Notes: generated from the sequence alone by a model not told the origin. DNA of 64,000 bases from Muraenolepis orangiensis (GCA_027704905.1 CM051006.1:1697719-1761718); one strand, 5' to 3'. Positions 13,530-23,486 are shown, counted from the stretch's first letter. Program-made: numbers and translations.

Positions 13530-14035
13530 GGAAGAGACCACGGGGCAGACCAAGGTACAGGTGGGAGGAGGAGACCACAGGGCAGACCAAGGTACAGGTG
13601 GGGGGAGACCACGGGGCAGACCAAGGTACAGGTGGGGGGAGACCACGGGGCAGACCAAGGTACAGGTGGGGGGAGACCACGGGGCAGACCAAGGTACAGG
13701 TGGGAGGAGGAGACCACGGGGCAGACCGAGGTCCAGGTGGGAGGAGGAGACCACGGGGCAGACCAAGGTACAGGTGGGGGGAGACCACGGGGCAGACCAA
13801 GGTACAGGTGGGGGGAGGAGACCACGGGGCAGACCGAGGTCCAGGTGGGGGGAGACCACGGGGCAGACCGAGGTCCAGGTGGGGGGAGACCACGGGGCAG
13901 ACCAAGGTACAGGTGGGGGGAGGAGACCACAGGGCAGACCGAGGTCCAGGTGGGGGGAGACCACGGGGCAGACCGAGGTCCAGGTGGGGGGAGACCACGG
14001 GGCAGACCGAGGTCCAGGTGGGGGGAGACCACAGG
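13530..14035. repeat. 34/37-bp minisatellite derived from LINE codons (copy 1)
   Basis: About 14 units of 34 bp, or 37 bp when an extra GGA/GAG triplet is present. Each contains GACCACGGGGCAGACC and AGGTACAGGTGG or AGGTCCAGGTGG. A 37-bp unit translates as GRRPRGRPRYRW, matching the expected continuation of the LINE C terminus just upstream. The 34-bp period shifts the frame at each unit, so the 150- to 234-residue open frames here are not conserved proteins. Confidence 0.93.
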
Positions 14036-14069
14036 GCTATTTTGCATGCCTGAATCACACTTGCACACG

Positions 14070-14168
14070 CATGCACGCACGCACACACACATAAATACAC
14101 AAACACACACACACACACACACACACATGCACACACACTCACACAAACACACACACACACACACACTC
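14070..14168. repeat. (CA)n microsatellite (copy 1)
   Basis: CA-rich array with GCACGC, ATAAATA and CATG interruptions. The paralogue is at 57983-58079. Confidence 0.93.
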
Positions 14169-14923
14169 GTATTTCAGGGTCCATACCAACGCTGTGCCTT
14201 CATGTATTGCGTGGGACAACTGGTCCTGCGTAACTGACCATTGCATCAGATTAAAATCCACACCAGCTGATTCTCAACAGGCTTTGTGTCATTCCAATGT
14301 GGGTAGTAAATGAACAAGGTTTACCTTTCCTCCGTGCTGCCTGCACCCTCATCTCCCCCTACTTTTGTTTGCCGGATGACACATGTAGCAAATCTGACCC
14401 CAACTCCGTCTTGGGGTGAGATGATAAGGTAAGATGTAAGGTAGCTCTCATCTAATTCTAACCACGCCCTGGTGTGTTTCTTATCACATGTCAGGAGATG
14501 AGGAGGAACTGTAGGTTCAGATCTTCTCTCAGTATGACATGAGGGTATTGTTGGAAACATCCAGTTCATGTTTTATAACTGCATACAACGTGCACATTCC
14601 AGTATTTGTTACGTTCTTACACAGCCAACTCTATAATGAGTTCAGTCCAGACTGAGATAGCCCTGTCCAGTTTACACCCCGACCCAAGAAATTACAAAAT
14701 GCTCCCATAACTATAGAGATGTTTCAATGTTCACAGTAGAAGCATATCTACAGGTAAGAAAAGGTGTTCAGCGAAATACACTAAACAGGAAAAAAAACTG
14801 AACACAAGCCATGATGAATGTTAGCGCCTCGCTGGTCGGAACAGAACGATGTTTATCTGCTTCCGTTGGTTCCTCTTGTTGTTCCAGATCCATCATAACA
14901 ATAGAGCTCAGCACTCCAGGTGA
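14169..14923. other. Spacer with an old dispersed-repeat fragment (copy 1)
   Basis: No gene. The segment 14321-14430 resembles 16632-16715 (shared ACCTTTCCTCC, GCCTGCACCC, GCCGGATGA and GCAAATCT blocks in the same order), so both are probably fragments of one old interspersed repeat. Confidence 0.5.
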
Positions 14924-14992
14924 GGCCTCCACCTCCTCCACCTCCTCCACCTCCTCCACCTCCTCCACCTCCTCCACCTCCTCCACCACCGC
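14924..14992. repeat. 9-bp CCTCCACCT repeat (copy 1)
   Basis: About seven units of CTCCACCTC. On the minus strand a 156-codon open frame crosses it as repeated VEE, but its flanks resemble nothing I know and I do not call it a gene. Confidence 0.9.
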
Positions 14993-15950
14993 CCTGCAGC
15001 GGGCTGATAAAGCCGGGCCCTCGTTTGGTAACTGCTGATGTATGCGCCAACAGAACGAGTCGTGGACATAACGAATATATCCCACCTCACCCTGGGAGCC
15101 TCCTGGCCATCGGAACCGCGATATGAATTTGTTTAATGAACAAGCAAATGGCTGCATATTAATGACCTGGTAGATAATAGAGGCCGTTATGCACGGCATT
15201 GCACTGCATTTCTGTTTTCTAGTCCAGTTTTGATACATGGAGGGGGGGGGGCGGGCGTTCTCTATTGTGCTCTGAGCTAGCTCACGGTTAATTGGCTGAA
15301 AATGGCCCCCAGAAAGCTAAGCTGTGGTTTGTGAGGAGTCTGTTACGTGACACAGATAAGCATTTCATCATTTACACGTTCTGATTTGTCGCATTGCGCT
15401 TTCGTTTTTATTATTAACAACAGAAAAGAAAAATTGCAATAATGAGGGAAACAGAAGCTGTTGTGGCAAAAATCTCCCTGTTCAAAAAACACATGACATG
15501 TGTATCAGTGGAGGAGCTCAGCTCTAAATCCCCCGGGGACGTCTACCAGCAGGGGGCGATAATGAGGTCTCCAGCTCACCTCTGACTCTTTGTAGTCCAT
15601 GGATGTAAAACATTGACATTACCATAAAGTCTTGTCTGTTGAGGATATAAAAGAAACAGAAACTTCCTTTTTTGCAGGGAGAACACATGGCATAAAATAA
15701 TGAATATGCCTGTTTGAGTGACTTTTAGCTAATTGAAAGCATTGATGACACAAGCTGTGAGTGGCATAACCATCAGACACTGCTGCCTGAACAAGGGACC
15801 ATGAATACAGCGTTTTATGAATGAATTGGTTGCACACAATAAGGTTAAAAAAACATGAGGGACAAATCTGACATTGGGACAGGGGGGGGGCTTGGGTTGT
15901 GATTGTCTAATGTAGGGAATTATTTATTACCAGCCATCACACACGGTGCC
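14993..15950. other. Spacer, no gene seen (copy 1)
   Basis: About 1 kb of ordinary sequence with a G10 run at 15242 and a G9 run near 15883. No supported coding region. Confidence 0.5.
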
Positions 15951-16557
15951 CAGCCTTCCCCAAATTACCTCCCTGCCTCCCCCAAACCGCCACCCCCCAA
16001 ACCACCTCCCTGCCTCCCCAAACCACCTCCCTGCCTCCCCCAAACCACCTCCCAGCCTCCCCCAAACCACCTCCCAGCCTCCCCCAAACCACCTCGCTGC
16101 CTCCCCCAAACCACCTCCCTGCCTCCCCCAAGCCACCACCCTGCCTCCCCCAAACCACCTCCCTGCCTCCCCCAAACCACCTCCCAGCCTCCCCCCAAAC
16201 CACCTCCCAGCCTCCCCCAAACCACCTCCCAGCCTCCCCCAAACCACCTCCCTGCCTCCCCCCAAACCACCTCCCTGACTCCCCAAAACCACCTCTCTGC
16301 CTCCCCTAAACCACCTCCTAGCCTCCCCCAAACCACCTCCCTGCCTCCCCCAAACCACCTCCCAGCCTCCCCCAAACCACCTCCCAGCCTCCCCCAAACC
16401 ACCTCCCTGCCTCCCCCAAACCACCTCCTAGCCTCCCCCAAACCACCTCCCAGCCTCCCCCAAACCACCTCCCAGCCTCCCCCAAACCACCTCCCAGCCT
16501 CCCCCAAACCACCTCCCAGCCTCCCCCAAACCACCTCCTAGCCTCCCCCAAACCACA
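15951..16557. repeat. 22-bp minisatellite (copy 1)
   Basis: About 27 units of CCTCCCCCAAACCACCTCCC plus AG/TG, with one-base length variants. The top strand is C-rich and nearly free of G. Copy 2 (59862-60501) has an extra unit near 59940 and a local rearrangement (CCCCCACCTCCCCTCCC) near 60413. Open frames on both strands are artefacts. Confidence 0.97.
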
Positions 16558-16689
16558 GCACAGGGGGGTAGCTAACAGTAGTAAACAAAGATCTCCCTTA
16601 AAGCTGGGACCAAAAGAAAAGCTTACGAAGCGTACCTTTCCTCCAGGTTGCCTGCACCCAGACAGTACTTTGGTCCGCCGGATGATGCA

Positions 16690-17060
16690 AATCTTACTCC
16701 AAGAGATAAGGTGGTTATTGACACAATATCTTATATAGATAGATATAGATAAGGTTGTTTTAACACTATATCTCTAATATATAGAGATACGGTTGTTTTA
16801 ACACTATATCCCTAATAGATAGAGATACGTTTGTTTTATCACTTCATCTCTTATAAATAGAAAGAGATAATGCTGTTTTTCACACTATACCTCTAATATA
16901 TCTATCTATTCGAGATATAGTGTTACAAACAACCTTATCTCTATCTATCTAATAGAGATATAGTGTTAAAACAACCTTATCTCTATCTATCTAATTGAGA
17001 TATATTATGAAAAACTGTTGATCTCTATCTATCCACATAGATAGAGATCAGGCTGCAAAA
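16690..17060. repeat. Head-to-head inverted tandem repeat (copy 1)
   Basis: The left arm (about 16728-16890) holds diverged units of about 38-40 bp containing GGTTGTTTTAACACTATATC. The right arm (about 16915-17055) holds reverse-complement units containing GATATAGTGTTAAAACAACC. Each unit is flanked by AGAGAT and ATCTCT, so units are themselves partly palindromic. A lone related unit lies at 20662-20702. It looks like an AT-rich satellite or MITE-like repeat able to form a large hairpin. No coding capacity. Confidence 0.85.
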
Positions 17061-17147
17061 GTTTCACTATTTAATTGTCACGGTGCCAAAGCAGTTCCCT
17101 GTTGGACTCTGTACTATACAGATAGGACGGTCCAGGGCAGTGCTGCA

Positions 17148-17197
17148 GGGGCTAAGGTGGTCATTTCCTGGGCCAAAGGTACTGAGTTCGATTCCCC
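17148..17197 (+). mobile_element. tRNA-like SINE head, fragment (copy 1)
   Basis: A degenerate box A (GGGGCTAAGGTGG, 17148-17160) and a good box B (GAGTTCGATTCCCC, 17184-17197) are spaced as in a tRNA. It cannot be folded into an intact tRNA, and the surroundings show no SINE tail. Confidence 0.45.
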
Positions 17198-18165
17198 AAT
17201 ATCAGCAATCCTCAATGATGCTTCTTAATGCCAGAAAGAAAACACATCACTGTAAGTCTTTGGAGGAAACAACCACTGAATGAACTACATAGTAGAAGGT
17301 AGGATTGGTGAACCCATCTGAACACAGCAGCAGCAGCAGCGCTAAGAAAATGGCTCAAAACTCCAGCTGGAGTTAATTCCAGCCGTGCTGCTGTGACTTT
17401 GGGATCTATGAGATGTATTCAATCTCAATTTATCTCCGGTCCCCCGCTGATATCCACGGACGTTCTGACGTGCGTCACTGAGGCTAGCGTATCGAATGGG
17501 CGGACTCAGGAGCTCCCGTGGCAGGACGTGGCTAGAGGCATCCGCCTCCCTCCTCCTCACCCCACCTACATCACACCCCCACCCCCCCTATCCTAACTGA
17601 GCCATGAATGTCAGCGCAGCAACACAGCAGCCGTATACAATATTGATTGCTCCACTGGCTTTCTCTCAAGCTCACACCGATATGCTCCAATTGGTCTGGA
17701 CTTGTTGGGGGAGGGAAAACACAACGTATTGTTATTTTACTATGAATTAAACTGTCAAGATCACTTGGATGTGAAACTGACTTTTTGGAAACACATGCCT
17801 CAAAATGCTGGGGGGGGAAATAACAAGAGAAAGTAAACGTTTAACTATTCAACCGGACCAGAGACGGTTTGGCACCACCGTCCGTCTGGCATATGAGTCC
17901 TGGATCCGTCTGTTGGGTTTGTACGTTGTGGTTCTCTGGCTCACGGACATGGAGGGGGGGGGGGGGGGGGCTTGGGTGTGGGCCCATGTTCTGATTGGTT
18001 GTTGTTGTTGTTGTCTGTTGTGTTTAATTTCAATGATGATGTCATAATGGCCATCTGACATAGGAGTCCATAGGAGCTGATACCTGAGTGGTGGTGCGTT
18101 GGTTTTCTTCAGGGAAAACAAGCTTCCCCCACGACACACTATTATGTGCTCAGGGTAACCCGGGT
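17198..18165. other. Spacer with G-run, no gene seen (copy 1)
   Basis: About 1 kb. It holds a short CAG run (about 17325), a C-rich step near 17577 and a G18-type run at 17952. Both homopolymers differ in length from copy 2. Confidence 0.5.
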
Positions 18166-18166
18166 A

Positions 18167-18279
<113 letters not shown>

Positions 18280-18280
<1 letters not shown>

Positions 18281-18392
18281 GGTTAGGGGGCATCTTGCTC
18301 TAGAATGCCTACCGGTAGACTTTAGAAATTTGAACCCAGTATATTTTGTCTGGTAGTCAAACCCTAACCGCTAGACAATACAGTCCCCGTAC
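18280..18392 (-). mobile_element. tRNA-derived SINE fragment (copy 1)
   Basis: On the minus strand it has box A-like TTGTCTAGCGGTTAGGGT (18361-18378) and box B-like GGGTTCAAATTTC (18325-18337), then GCATTCTAGAGCAAGATGCC. The GGGTTAGGGGGCATCTTGCT stretch (plus strand) recurs at about 28876-28908. Confidence 0.7.
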
Positions 18393-18442
18393 CAGTGCAT
18401 TGGAAGCGACCAATCATAGCTCTCCCTCTCGGTATCAGTGTG

Positions 18443-18444
18443 TC

Positions 18445-18507
<63 letters not shown>
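18443..18507. repeat. (TG)n microsatellite (copy 1)
   Basis: A TG array of about 65 bp. The paralogue at 62380-62435 is shorter. Confidence 0.96.
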
Positions 18508-18589
18508 ATGTGCGTACAAGATACAATATATTTATTTGCCATTTGTATATTGGAATAATTATTCCCCATTCCCTTCCGCAGTATTCATC

Positions 18590-19352
18590 TCCTAAAACAA
18601 TACCATGAAAATAATATATACAATAAAAATAAAAATGACCAAAAAAAGGACGGCAAAGTGACTGATGGTATGAACAGCTGTTGAATGTGCAAAAATACGC
18701 ATTTAAAATGCCAGTAGTGCAGCAGCATCATGAATACAGTGCAGTACAGTAGCTGTAATGTATCCAGAAAGTGTAATGTTAATGACATGTTATGAAAGTG
18801 AAAGTGGCAGCACTCAGCAGTTCAGTAGGTTACTGCCTGTGGATAAAAACTATCCTTAAACCTCATCTTGTACAGATGCTGCGCAACCGGCGACCAGATG
18901 GTAGGGGGGGAAGAGATTGTTCCTAGGGTGCTTGCAGTCCTTTTTGATGGACATGGCCTTCTTCCGACATCTGGTCCTAAAGATCTCCTCAATGCATTGA
19001 AGTGGACAACTGAAGATCTTCTCTGCCGTCCTCATGACCCTCTGGATGTCTTCCTTGTCCTGTGCAGTGGTGTTGCCGTACCACACGGTGACGCCACTCG
19101 TCAGGACGGTCTCTACGGGGCCACAGTAGAAGTTCACCAGCCACCTCTGGCCTATTCCGCTTTTTCTGAGGCACCGCAGAGCATAGAGGTGCTGGTGTTC
19201 CTTCTTCAGCATGATCTCCGTGTTGCGGGTCCACGCCAGGTCATCTGAAATCTGTTGCCCAAGGAAACGGAAGCAGCTGACGACTTCCACCGGTGTCCCG
19301 TCCAGGCTGATGGTGGAGTGGGTATGTGGGGGATCATTGGGGATCATTGTAC
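18590..19352 (-). mobile_element. Rex1-like LINE, 5'-truncated (copy 1)
   Basis: A minus-strand non-LTR remnant with the C-terminal RT frame at 18856-19347 and a 3' UTR running to about 18590. Part of the 3' UTR (18685-18745) recurs in the opposite orientation near 43,595-43,650, so at least two copies of this 3' end are present. Its 5' end stops just after the RT catalytic region. Confidence 0.8.
18856..19347 (-). CDS. LINE reverse transcriptase, C-terminal part (copy 1)
   Basis: The 163-residue frame begins just after the catalytic box. FRFLGQQISDDLAW (residues 27-40) is the post-catalytic RT motif, followed by VWYGNTTAQDKEDIQRVMRT and a C terminus with RCRKKAMSIKKDCKHP, typical of Rex1-like elements of fish. 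The Met is simply the first in the remnant. The family C terminus looks complete. The second copy at 62785-63276 translates identically. It has no function of its own because the catalytic YADD-type box and endonuclease are absent. Confidence 0.8.
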   Translation of the reverse strand: MIPNDPPHTHSTISLDGTPVEVVSCFRFLGQQISDDLAWTRNTEIMLKKEHQHLYALRCLRKSGIGQRWLVNFYCGPVETVLTSGVTVWYGNTTAQDKEDIQRVMRTAEKIFSCPLQCIEEIFRTRCRKKAMSIKKDCKHPRNNLFPPYHLVAGCAASVQDEV

Positions 19353-19865
19353 TGGCAGAATGTGTGTGTTTCTACCTCCATGTGTTGGTTCACATGTAAC
19401 TGCTGTATTGAACATCAATAGGTGACTGTCCAAATCAATTGGACATGTCATGAATACAATTATATAAAACATTGAACCCCTGCCAGGCGAGGGGCATCTC
19501 TCCAGCGGCCGCCTGGAGGAAGTAGCTCTTAAATGCAAGGCCGTGTTAGGAACTGTTTGTTTGATCATGGGAATGATAAGAAATAATATGCTCATCAGAA
19601 TGGGATTGTGTTGAATTATGTTTGTAACTATAATTATATCTGTCAAAGATTATAGCCTTTTTGCCAATTATGTTCTCTTTTAAAAGAGGACGTCTAAAGT
19701 ACTGTTTTCTGTCCCAAATGGAGATCACTATTCATGTATAGTGATGAAGTAATAGAACACCCATTCTTCTATTTAATGTATTTTCTCTGCATATTATGCT
19801 TAATTTATTGTTGCCAATTAAGCAGTAAGTGAAAAGAGTTTGTTATTAGGAAGTTTGATAGAGAA
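19353..19865. other. AT-rich spacer, no gene seen (copy 1)
   Basis: Nothing recognisable. One substitution against copy 2 (19651). Confidence 0.5.
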
Positions 19866-20035
19866 TAAGCCATTTGGAGAATGCTTTTATCCAAAGCATC
19901 GTACAAAGTGTCGTACAAAGTGTCTTACAATCAGGGAATGGAACCCCTAACCCTGGCAGTGGTAATGCCTTGCTCTACCAGGTGAACTAGACAGGGAATG
20001 GAACCCCTAACAGTGCTAATGCCTTGCTATACAAA
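19866..20035 (-). mobile_element. tRNA-derived SINE with partial internal duplication (copy 1)
   Basis: On the minus strand the head has TTCACCTGGTAGAGCAAGGC (box A-like) and GGGGTTCCATTCCC (box B-like), followed by the tail TTTGGATAAAAGCATTCTCC. On the plus strand the segment CAGGGAATGGAACCCCTAAC occurs twice (19933 and 19994), so the head is partly duplicated in tandem. Substitutions against copy 2 become frequent inside this element. Confidence 0.75.
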
Positions 20036-20742
20036 TGATTGCGTGAAAACAGCATAAAGAGGACACCCCAGGGGATCGAACCCGGTACCTCTACTACTTC
20101 ACACACAAGTTAATTCCAGTGTCTCATGACTGTGACATTAAAACACACCGAGCATTGCAGCTCTTGCGTTGCCCCCACAGCGCACCATTAGGCAGATGAA
20201 TAAAACAATGAATTTTTAACTATTTTGTTCACTGAATAATCCGCTTCTGTTCTGGGTTATCTGTATCTTCTGTGACTAAGCAGGGGATCTTAATTACATC
20301 AGGCAGCCAGAGAACCAGTGAAGCAAAAGGCAACAGCAGAAGAACAGCGCCCACACCTCCTCGTCTCCTAACATGAGACCGGTGCTCAGGAGGTGAACAC
20401 GGGCCTCCTGGAAGCATCCTTATTGGATCATGAGTCAAACCATTTGAGCCCATCATCTAATTAAGAGGATGATGCAGTGCTAATCTCTTGTGTTTTGTGA
20501 TGACTGTATTTTAGTTTGACAAATCACCAAACATGTCGGCACCCTTTCTCAAAGGGAAGTGACATCCATTATGTCTGTTTATGGCTTTGTTTTCTGTTTA
20601 GCTTTTCCCTTCGTCTTGATAAACAACCGTTAAAAGGATTTGATGGCAGTTGGAAGGTTCTAAATAGTGTTAAAACAACCTTATCTCCATCTATCTATTA
20701 GAGTCCTATACTATCTTGTTTATAGTATAGTATAGTAGTATA
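20036..20742. other. Spacer with tRNA-like and satellite fragments
   Basis: A tRNA-like box B (reverse of GGGGATCGAACCC) lies at 20072-20084, and a lone unit of the 16.7-kb AT-rich repeat at 20662-20702. TATAGTA repeats precede the hAT insertion site. No gene seen. Confidence 0.5.
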
Positions 20743-20750
20743 GTCTAGAG
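20743..20750. repeat. 8-bp target-site duplication gtctagag, first copy
   Basis: It directly precedes the left terminal repeat of hAT element 1 and is repeated at 23487-23494 and 26055-26062. Eight-base duplications are diagnostic of hAT insertion. Confidence 0.9.
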
Positions 20751-21408
20751 CAGTGGTTCTTAAACTTTTTGTCTGACGACCCCACAAAAAAAACTGGAGA
20801 GGTTTGGTGACCCCACTTTCCCAAAAGTGTGTAAGTGTGACGTCACGTTTCCGTAGCAACCGATTTTTTGTTCCAATCCAAACAAATTAACAACGTATGG
20901 ACGATTATTTTATGGAAAAGGAACGATTTTGTGTGAATTAATTTACGAGTTTGCGTCTCCAATGATTTGAGTGATACAGAAGAGATTATTTTTATATAAA
21001 CTTTATCTTTCATGCTAGCGCAAACTTTTCCTTTTAATACTCCAGAAGAATACATAAACGCCTCGACATGTTTCGATTGGTAGTGATTTTCACCTCGTAA
21101 CATTGATTAATTTACATTTTGAAAGAAACAGCAATGCCATCTGCAGTTTGGTTGTTTGGAGGCGGGCTGTAAATCGCGTTGCCAGGACAACGTTATGCAT
21201 TGCAAACCCATGGTAACGACTGTCAATCAAGCAAAAACAAATAGGCAATGTGTAAGAAAAGGCCTGGGCGGCAACAATTTATTAACGCAAACAAGAACTG
21301 GAACAAACAAAGCAATGAAACAAATGTCCAAATCAAACGGGAGTCAAGAGTCAACAGAGAGTGTGTATGATTGGAACGATCTCACTTCCTCTTATAACGG
21401 ACGCCATG

Positions 21409-22938
21409 TCAATGAGAAGGATGGGCCTGCTTCCGCGAGCATAGCAGGTCAATTCGAGGATCGATGCTGCTCACAGCAACACGAAGATTCTCCTCCATGC
21501 TGTTGAGACGACATCTGTATTTGTTCTTTATGTAGGCCAGGGACGAAAATGTCTTTTCGCACAGATAGGTTGATCCAAACGGCGTGAGGATGTCCATGGC
21601 AGCCTTGGACAACCCGGGGTATTCCTGCACAACTGACAGCCAGAATTCATCTAGAGTTTTTGAGGCAAACGACGCCTGCAATGTGCGGTCGCTGGACAGC
21701 TCAATCAGCGCATCCTCGAGCTCAGATGGCAGGTTGTTTGAGGAGCAGTTGGTGAATGGTTGTCGTACCCAGTCAAAAGGCTCTACATTCTCCGTGAGGA
21801 AGTACTGATTGAATTTGTCGAGGAGACTACGAAGATGACAGGTTATTGACTCTTTCAATGAATTGGCATTCATGTCACTCTCCAAAAAGTCGTGCAGCTC
21901 CGAGAACATTTCAAAGTCCCCACTCTCTGCACGGGCTGCCCAACGCTGCAATTTTTTTGTGAAAGCATTCACTTTGTCTGAGAGGGTCAGGATGTTTGTG
22001 CTGGGGCCTTGTAGTGACAGGTTGAGACTATTTAATTTGTCAAATATGCACGCCAGGTATGCAAGACGTGATAACCATCTCGAGTCAGTAAGATGGTCTG
22101 CAAGAGGGGAATGCACGTCTGAGAGGAAGGTGCGCACCTCGCTTCGCAACTCGAACAGGCGTGTAAGAACTTTGCCCCGTGAAAGCCACCTTACCTCTGA
22201 ATGAAAAAGAAGGGATTCATGTGCAGACCCCATTTCCTGGCAGAGAAGGGCGAAGAGTCGTGAATTTAAAGGGCGCGATTTGATCGAATTCACTATTTGG
22301 ATTGCTGTTTGAAGAACATTGTTAAGCTCGGGTTCAAGTGTCTTGGATGCCAGGGCCTCCCTATGGATAATGCAGTGTGTGAACTTGACATGTGGTGCAA
22401 CGCTAAGGACCTTGGCTTTCAGCCCTTTGTGTTTTCCCATCATAGCCCCGGCACCGTCAGTGCATATGCTTATGCATTTATCCCAATCCAGGCCTGTCTC
22501 CTCCATCCAACCATTAAGACAGTTAAAAATGTCTCCACCAGTACATCTTCCTTCCATCGGAGAGCAGCACAGCATGTCCTCATGCAGTTTCCCGTCATGA
22601 CTGTAGCGAATGAAAACCATTAAATGGGCTACATTAGTCAAGTCAGTAGACTCGTCTAACTGCAAAGAAAACCGGCTGTTTTTCACTCTCTCGATGAGCT
22701 GGCATTTCATATCATTAGCGATGTCGTTAATGCGTTTGGACATGGTATCATTGGAGAGGGGAATCTGTTTAAGCACACTTGCGATCTTTTCACCATGCAT
22801 TGCTGTGGTCATCGCAATTGCTGCAGGAAGGATGAGGCTTTCAGCAATTGTGTGTGGCTTTTGTGCTTTGGCTACAAGGTGGGCCACTTTGTATGACGCT
22901 GCCAAGGCTTTGGTGGGCACAGTAGCTTGGCTATGCAC
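21409..22938 (-). CDS. hAT transposase, catalytic core and dimerisation domain
   Basis: The 509-codon open frame starts at a GTG (22938) rather than ATG, and a stop lies upstream in the same frame (22985-22987). It covers the RNase H-like catalytic region and the C-terminal hATC domain. Probable catalytic acidic residues are Asp95 in LQLDESTD, Asp161 in CTDGAGAMMG and Glu461 in FGSTYLCEKTFS. The conserved EVRWLSRGKVL lies at residues 248-258 and CIIHREAL at 189-196. The hATC stretch is about 430-495. It resembles the transposases that gave rise to ZBED- and SCAND3-type host genes. The enzyme would excise and reinsert the element by cut-and-paste. The BED zinc finger expected at the N terminus is absent. 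Confidence 0.9.
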   Translation of the reverse strand: MHSQATVPTKALAASYKVAHLVAKAQKPHTIAESLILPAAIAMTTAMHGEKIASVLKQIPLSNDTMSKRINDIANDMKCQLIERVKNSRFSLQLDESTDLTNVAHLMVFIRYSHDGKLHEDMLCCSPMEGRCTGGDIFNCLNGWMEETGLDWDKCISICTDGAGAMMGKHKGLKAKVLSVAPHVKFTHCIIHREALASKTLEPELNNVLQTAIQIVNSIKSRPLNSRLFALLCQEMGSAHESLLFHSEVRWLSRGKVLTRLFELRSEVRTFLSDVHSPLADHLTDSRWLSRLAYLACIFDKLNSLNLSLQGPSTNILTLSDKVNAFTKKLQRWAARAESGDFEMFSELHDFLESDMNANSLKESITCHLRSLLDKFNQYFLTENVEPFDWVRQPFTNCSSNNLPSELEDALIELSSDRTLQASFASKTLDEFWLSVVQEYPGLSKAAMDILTPFGSTYLCEKTFSSLAYIKNKYRCRLNSMEENLRVAVSSIDPRIDLLCSRKQAHPSH

Positions 22939-22984
22939 AACGGTCTTTTGCCCATGCAGCGCAGCTTCTTTTCGTAAAAAAATG

Positions 22985-23080
22985 TCATGGGTTTCTGAGC
23001 ATCATCTGGATGTCGACACAACTGGAGGTAGATGGCACTTCTGAGCTCATATCATTGTTTTTTAGCAGCCACCTGTCCAT
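22985..23080 (-). pseudogene. hAT transposase N-terminal start, frameshifted
   Basis: An ATG at 23080 opens a 31-codon frame beginning MDRWLLKNNDMSSE, a plausible transposase start. It ends at TGA (22985-22987) just before a T7 run, where the neighbouring frame leads into the main ORF. The cysteine/histidine BED finger normally found between start and core cannot be seen. The simplest reading is an internal deletion plus a frameshift. Confidence 0.6.
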
Positions 23081-23486
23081 TTTTGATGAAAGTTATAACT
23101 AGGCTAGTGGCTAAAAAAGTGGCTAGTATCACAAACGTGGCTAGTAACGTGGCGAGTTAACTATGACGTATTGTAAAAAAACCGGGAAGAAATTGAGTTT
23201 GAACAGTGGGCGCAGATTGTTACATTGTTTCTATCATAGGACCAATAAACGATTCGAAACGCCATTTAAAGCTGGGCAACTTTTTTTCTCTCTCTCTCTC
23301 TCCCTCTTAACAGCGTGTAGGAATGAGAAAAAGGCAGATTTTCATTGTATTGACATTTTATTTTTCGTTGTTTCACCAGGTGTTATAACAGCTAATTTCC
23401 GACTGAAGTAACAAATAATTTTGCGACCCCACGGAAGTTTTTGCCGACCCCGTTTGGGGTCACGACCCCTAGTTTAAGAATCACTG

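Larger units (their letters stand above)
20751..23486 (-). mobile_element. hAT DNA transposon 1
   Basis: A 2,736-bp element with terminal inverted repeats CAGTGGTTCTTAAACT (left) and CAGTGATTCTTAAACT (right, read inward), 15 of 16 matching. Beyond the TIR both ends carry GACCCC-rich subterminal sequence. It is flanked by the 8-bp gtctagag and encodes a hAT transposase on the minus strand. The N-terminal part of the transposase is damaged, so the copy is probably immobile by itself, though its ends look usable. Confidence 0.95.

Noticed and set aside
13380..14237. Arg/Gly-rich or Pro-rich proteins of up to 236 residues
   Set aside because: Frames through the 34/37-bp minisatellite. Only the short LINE fragment at 13436-13513 is recognisable.
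14768..15238. 156-codon minus frame with a Glu-Glu-Val repeat
   Set aside because: The central part is a 9-bp simple repeat. The flanks resemble no protein I know and show no splice or promoter context. Presence in both duplicates is not independent support.
17148..17197. Functional tRNA gene
   Set aside because: Box B is good but box A is degenerate, and no acceptor-stem pairing or T-run terminator was found. The same holds for the tRNA-like heads near 10.3, 18.3, 19.95, 29.9 and 43.95 kb.
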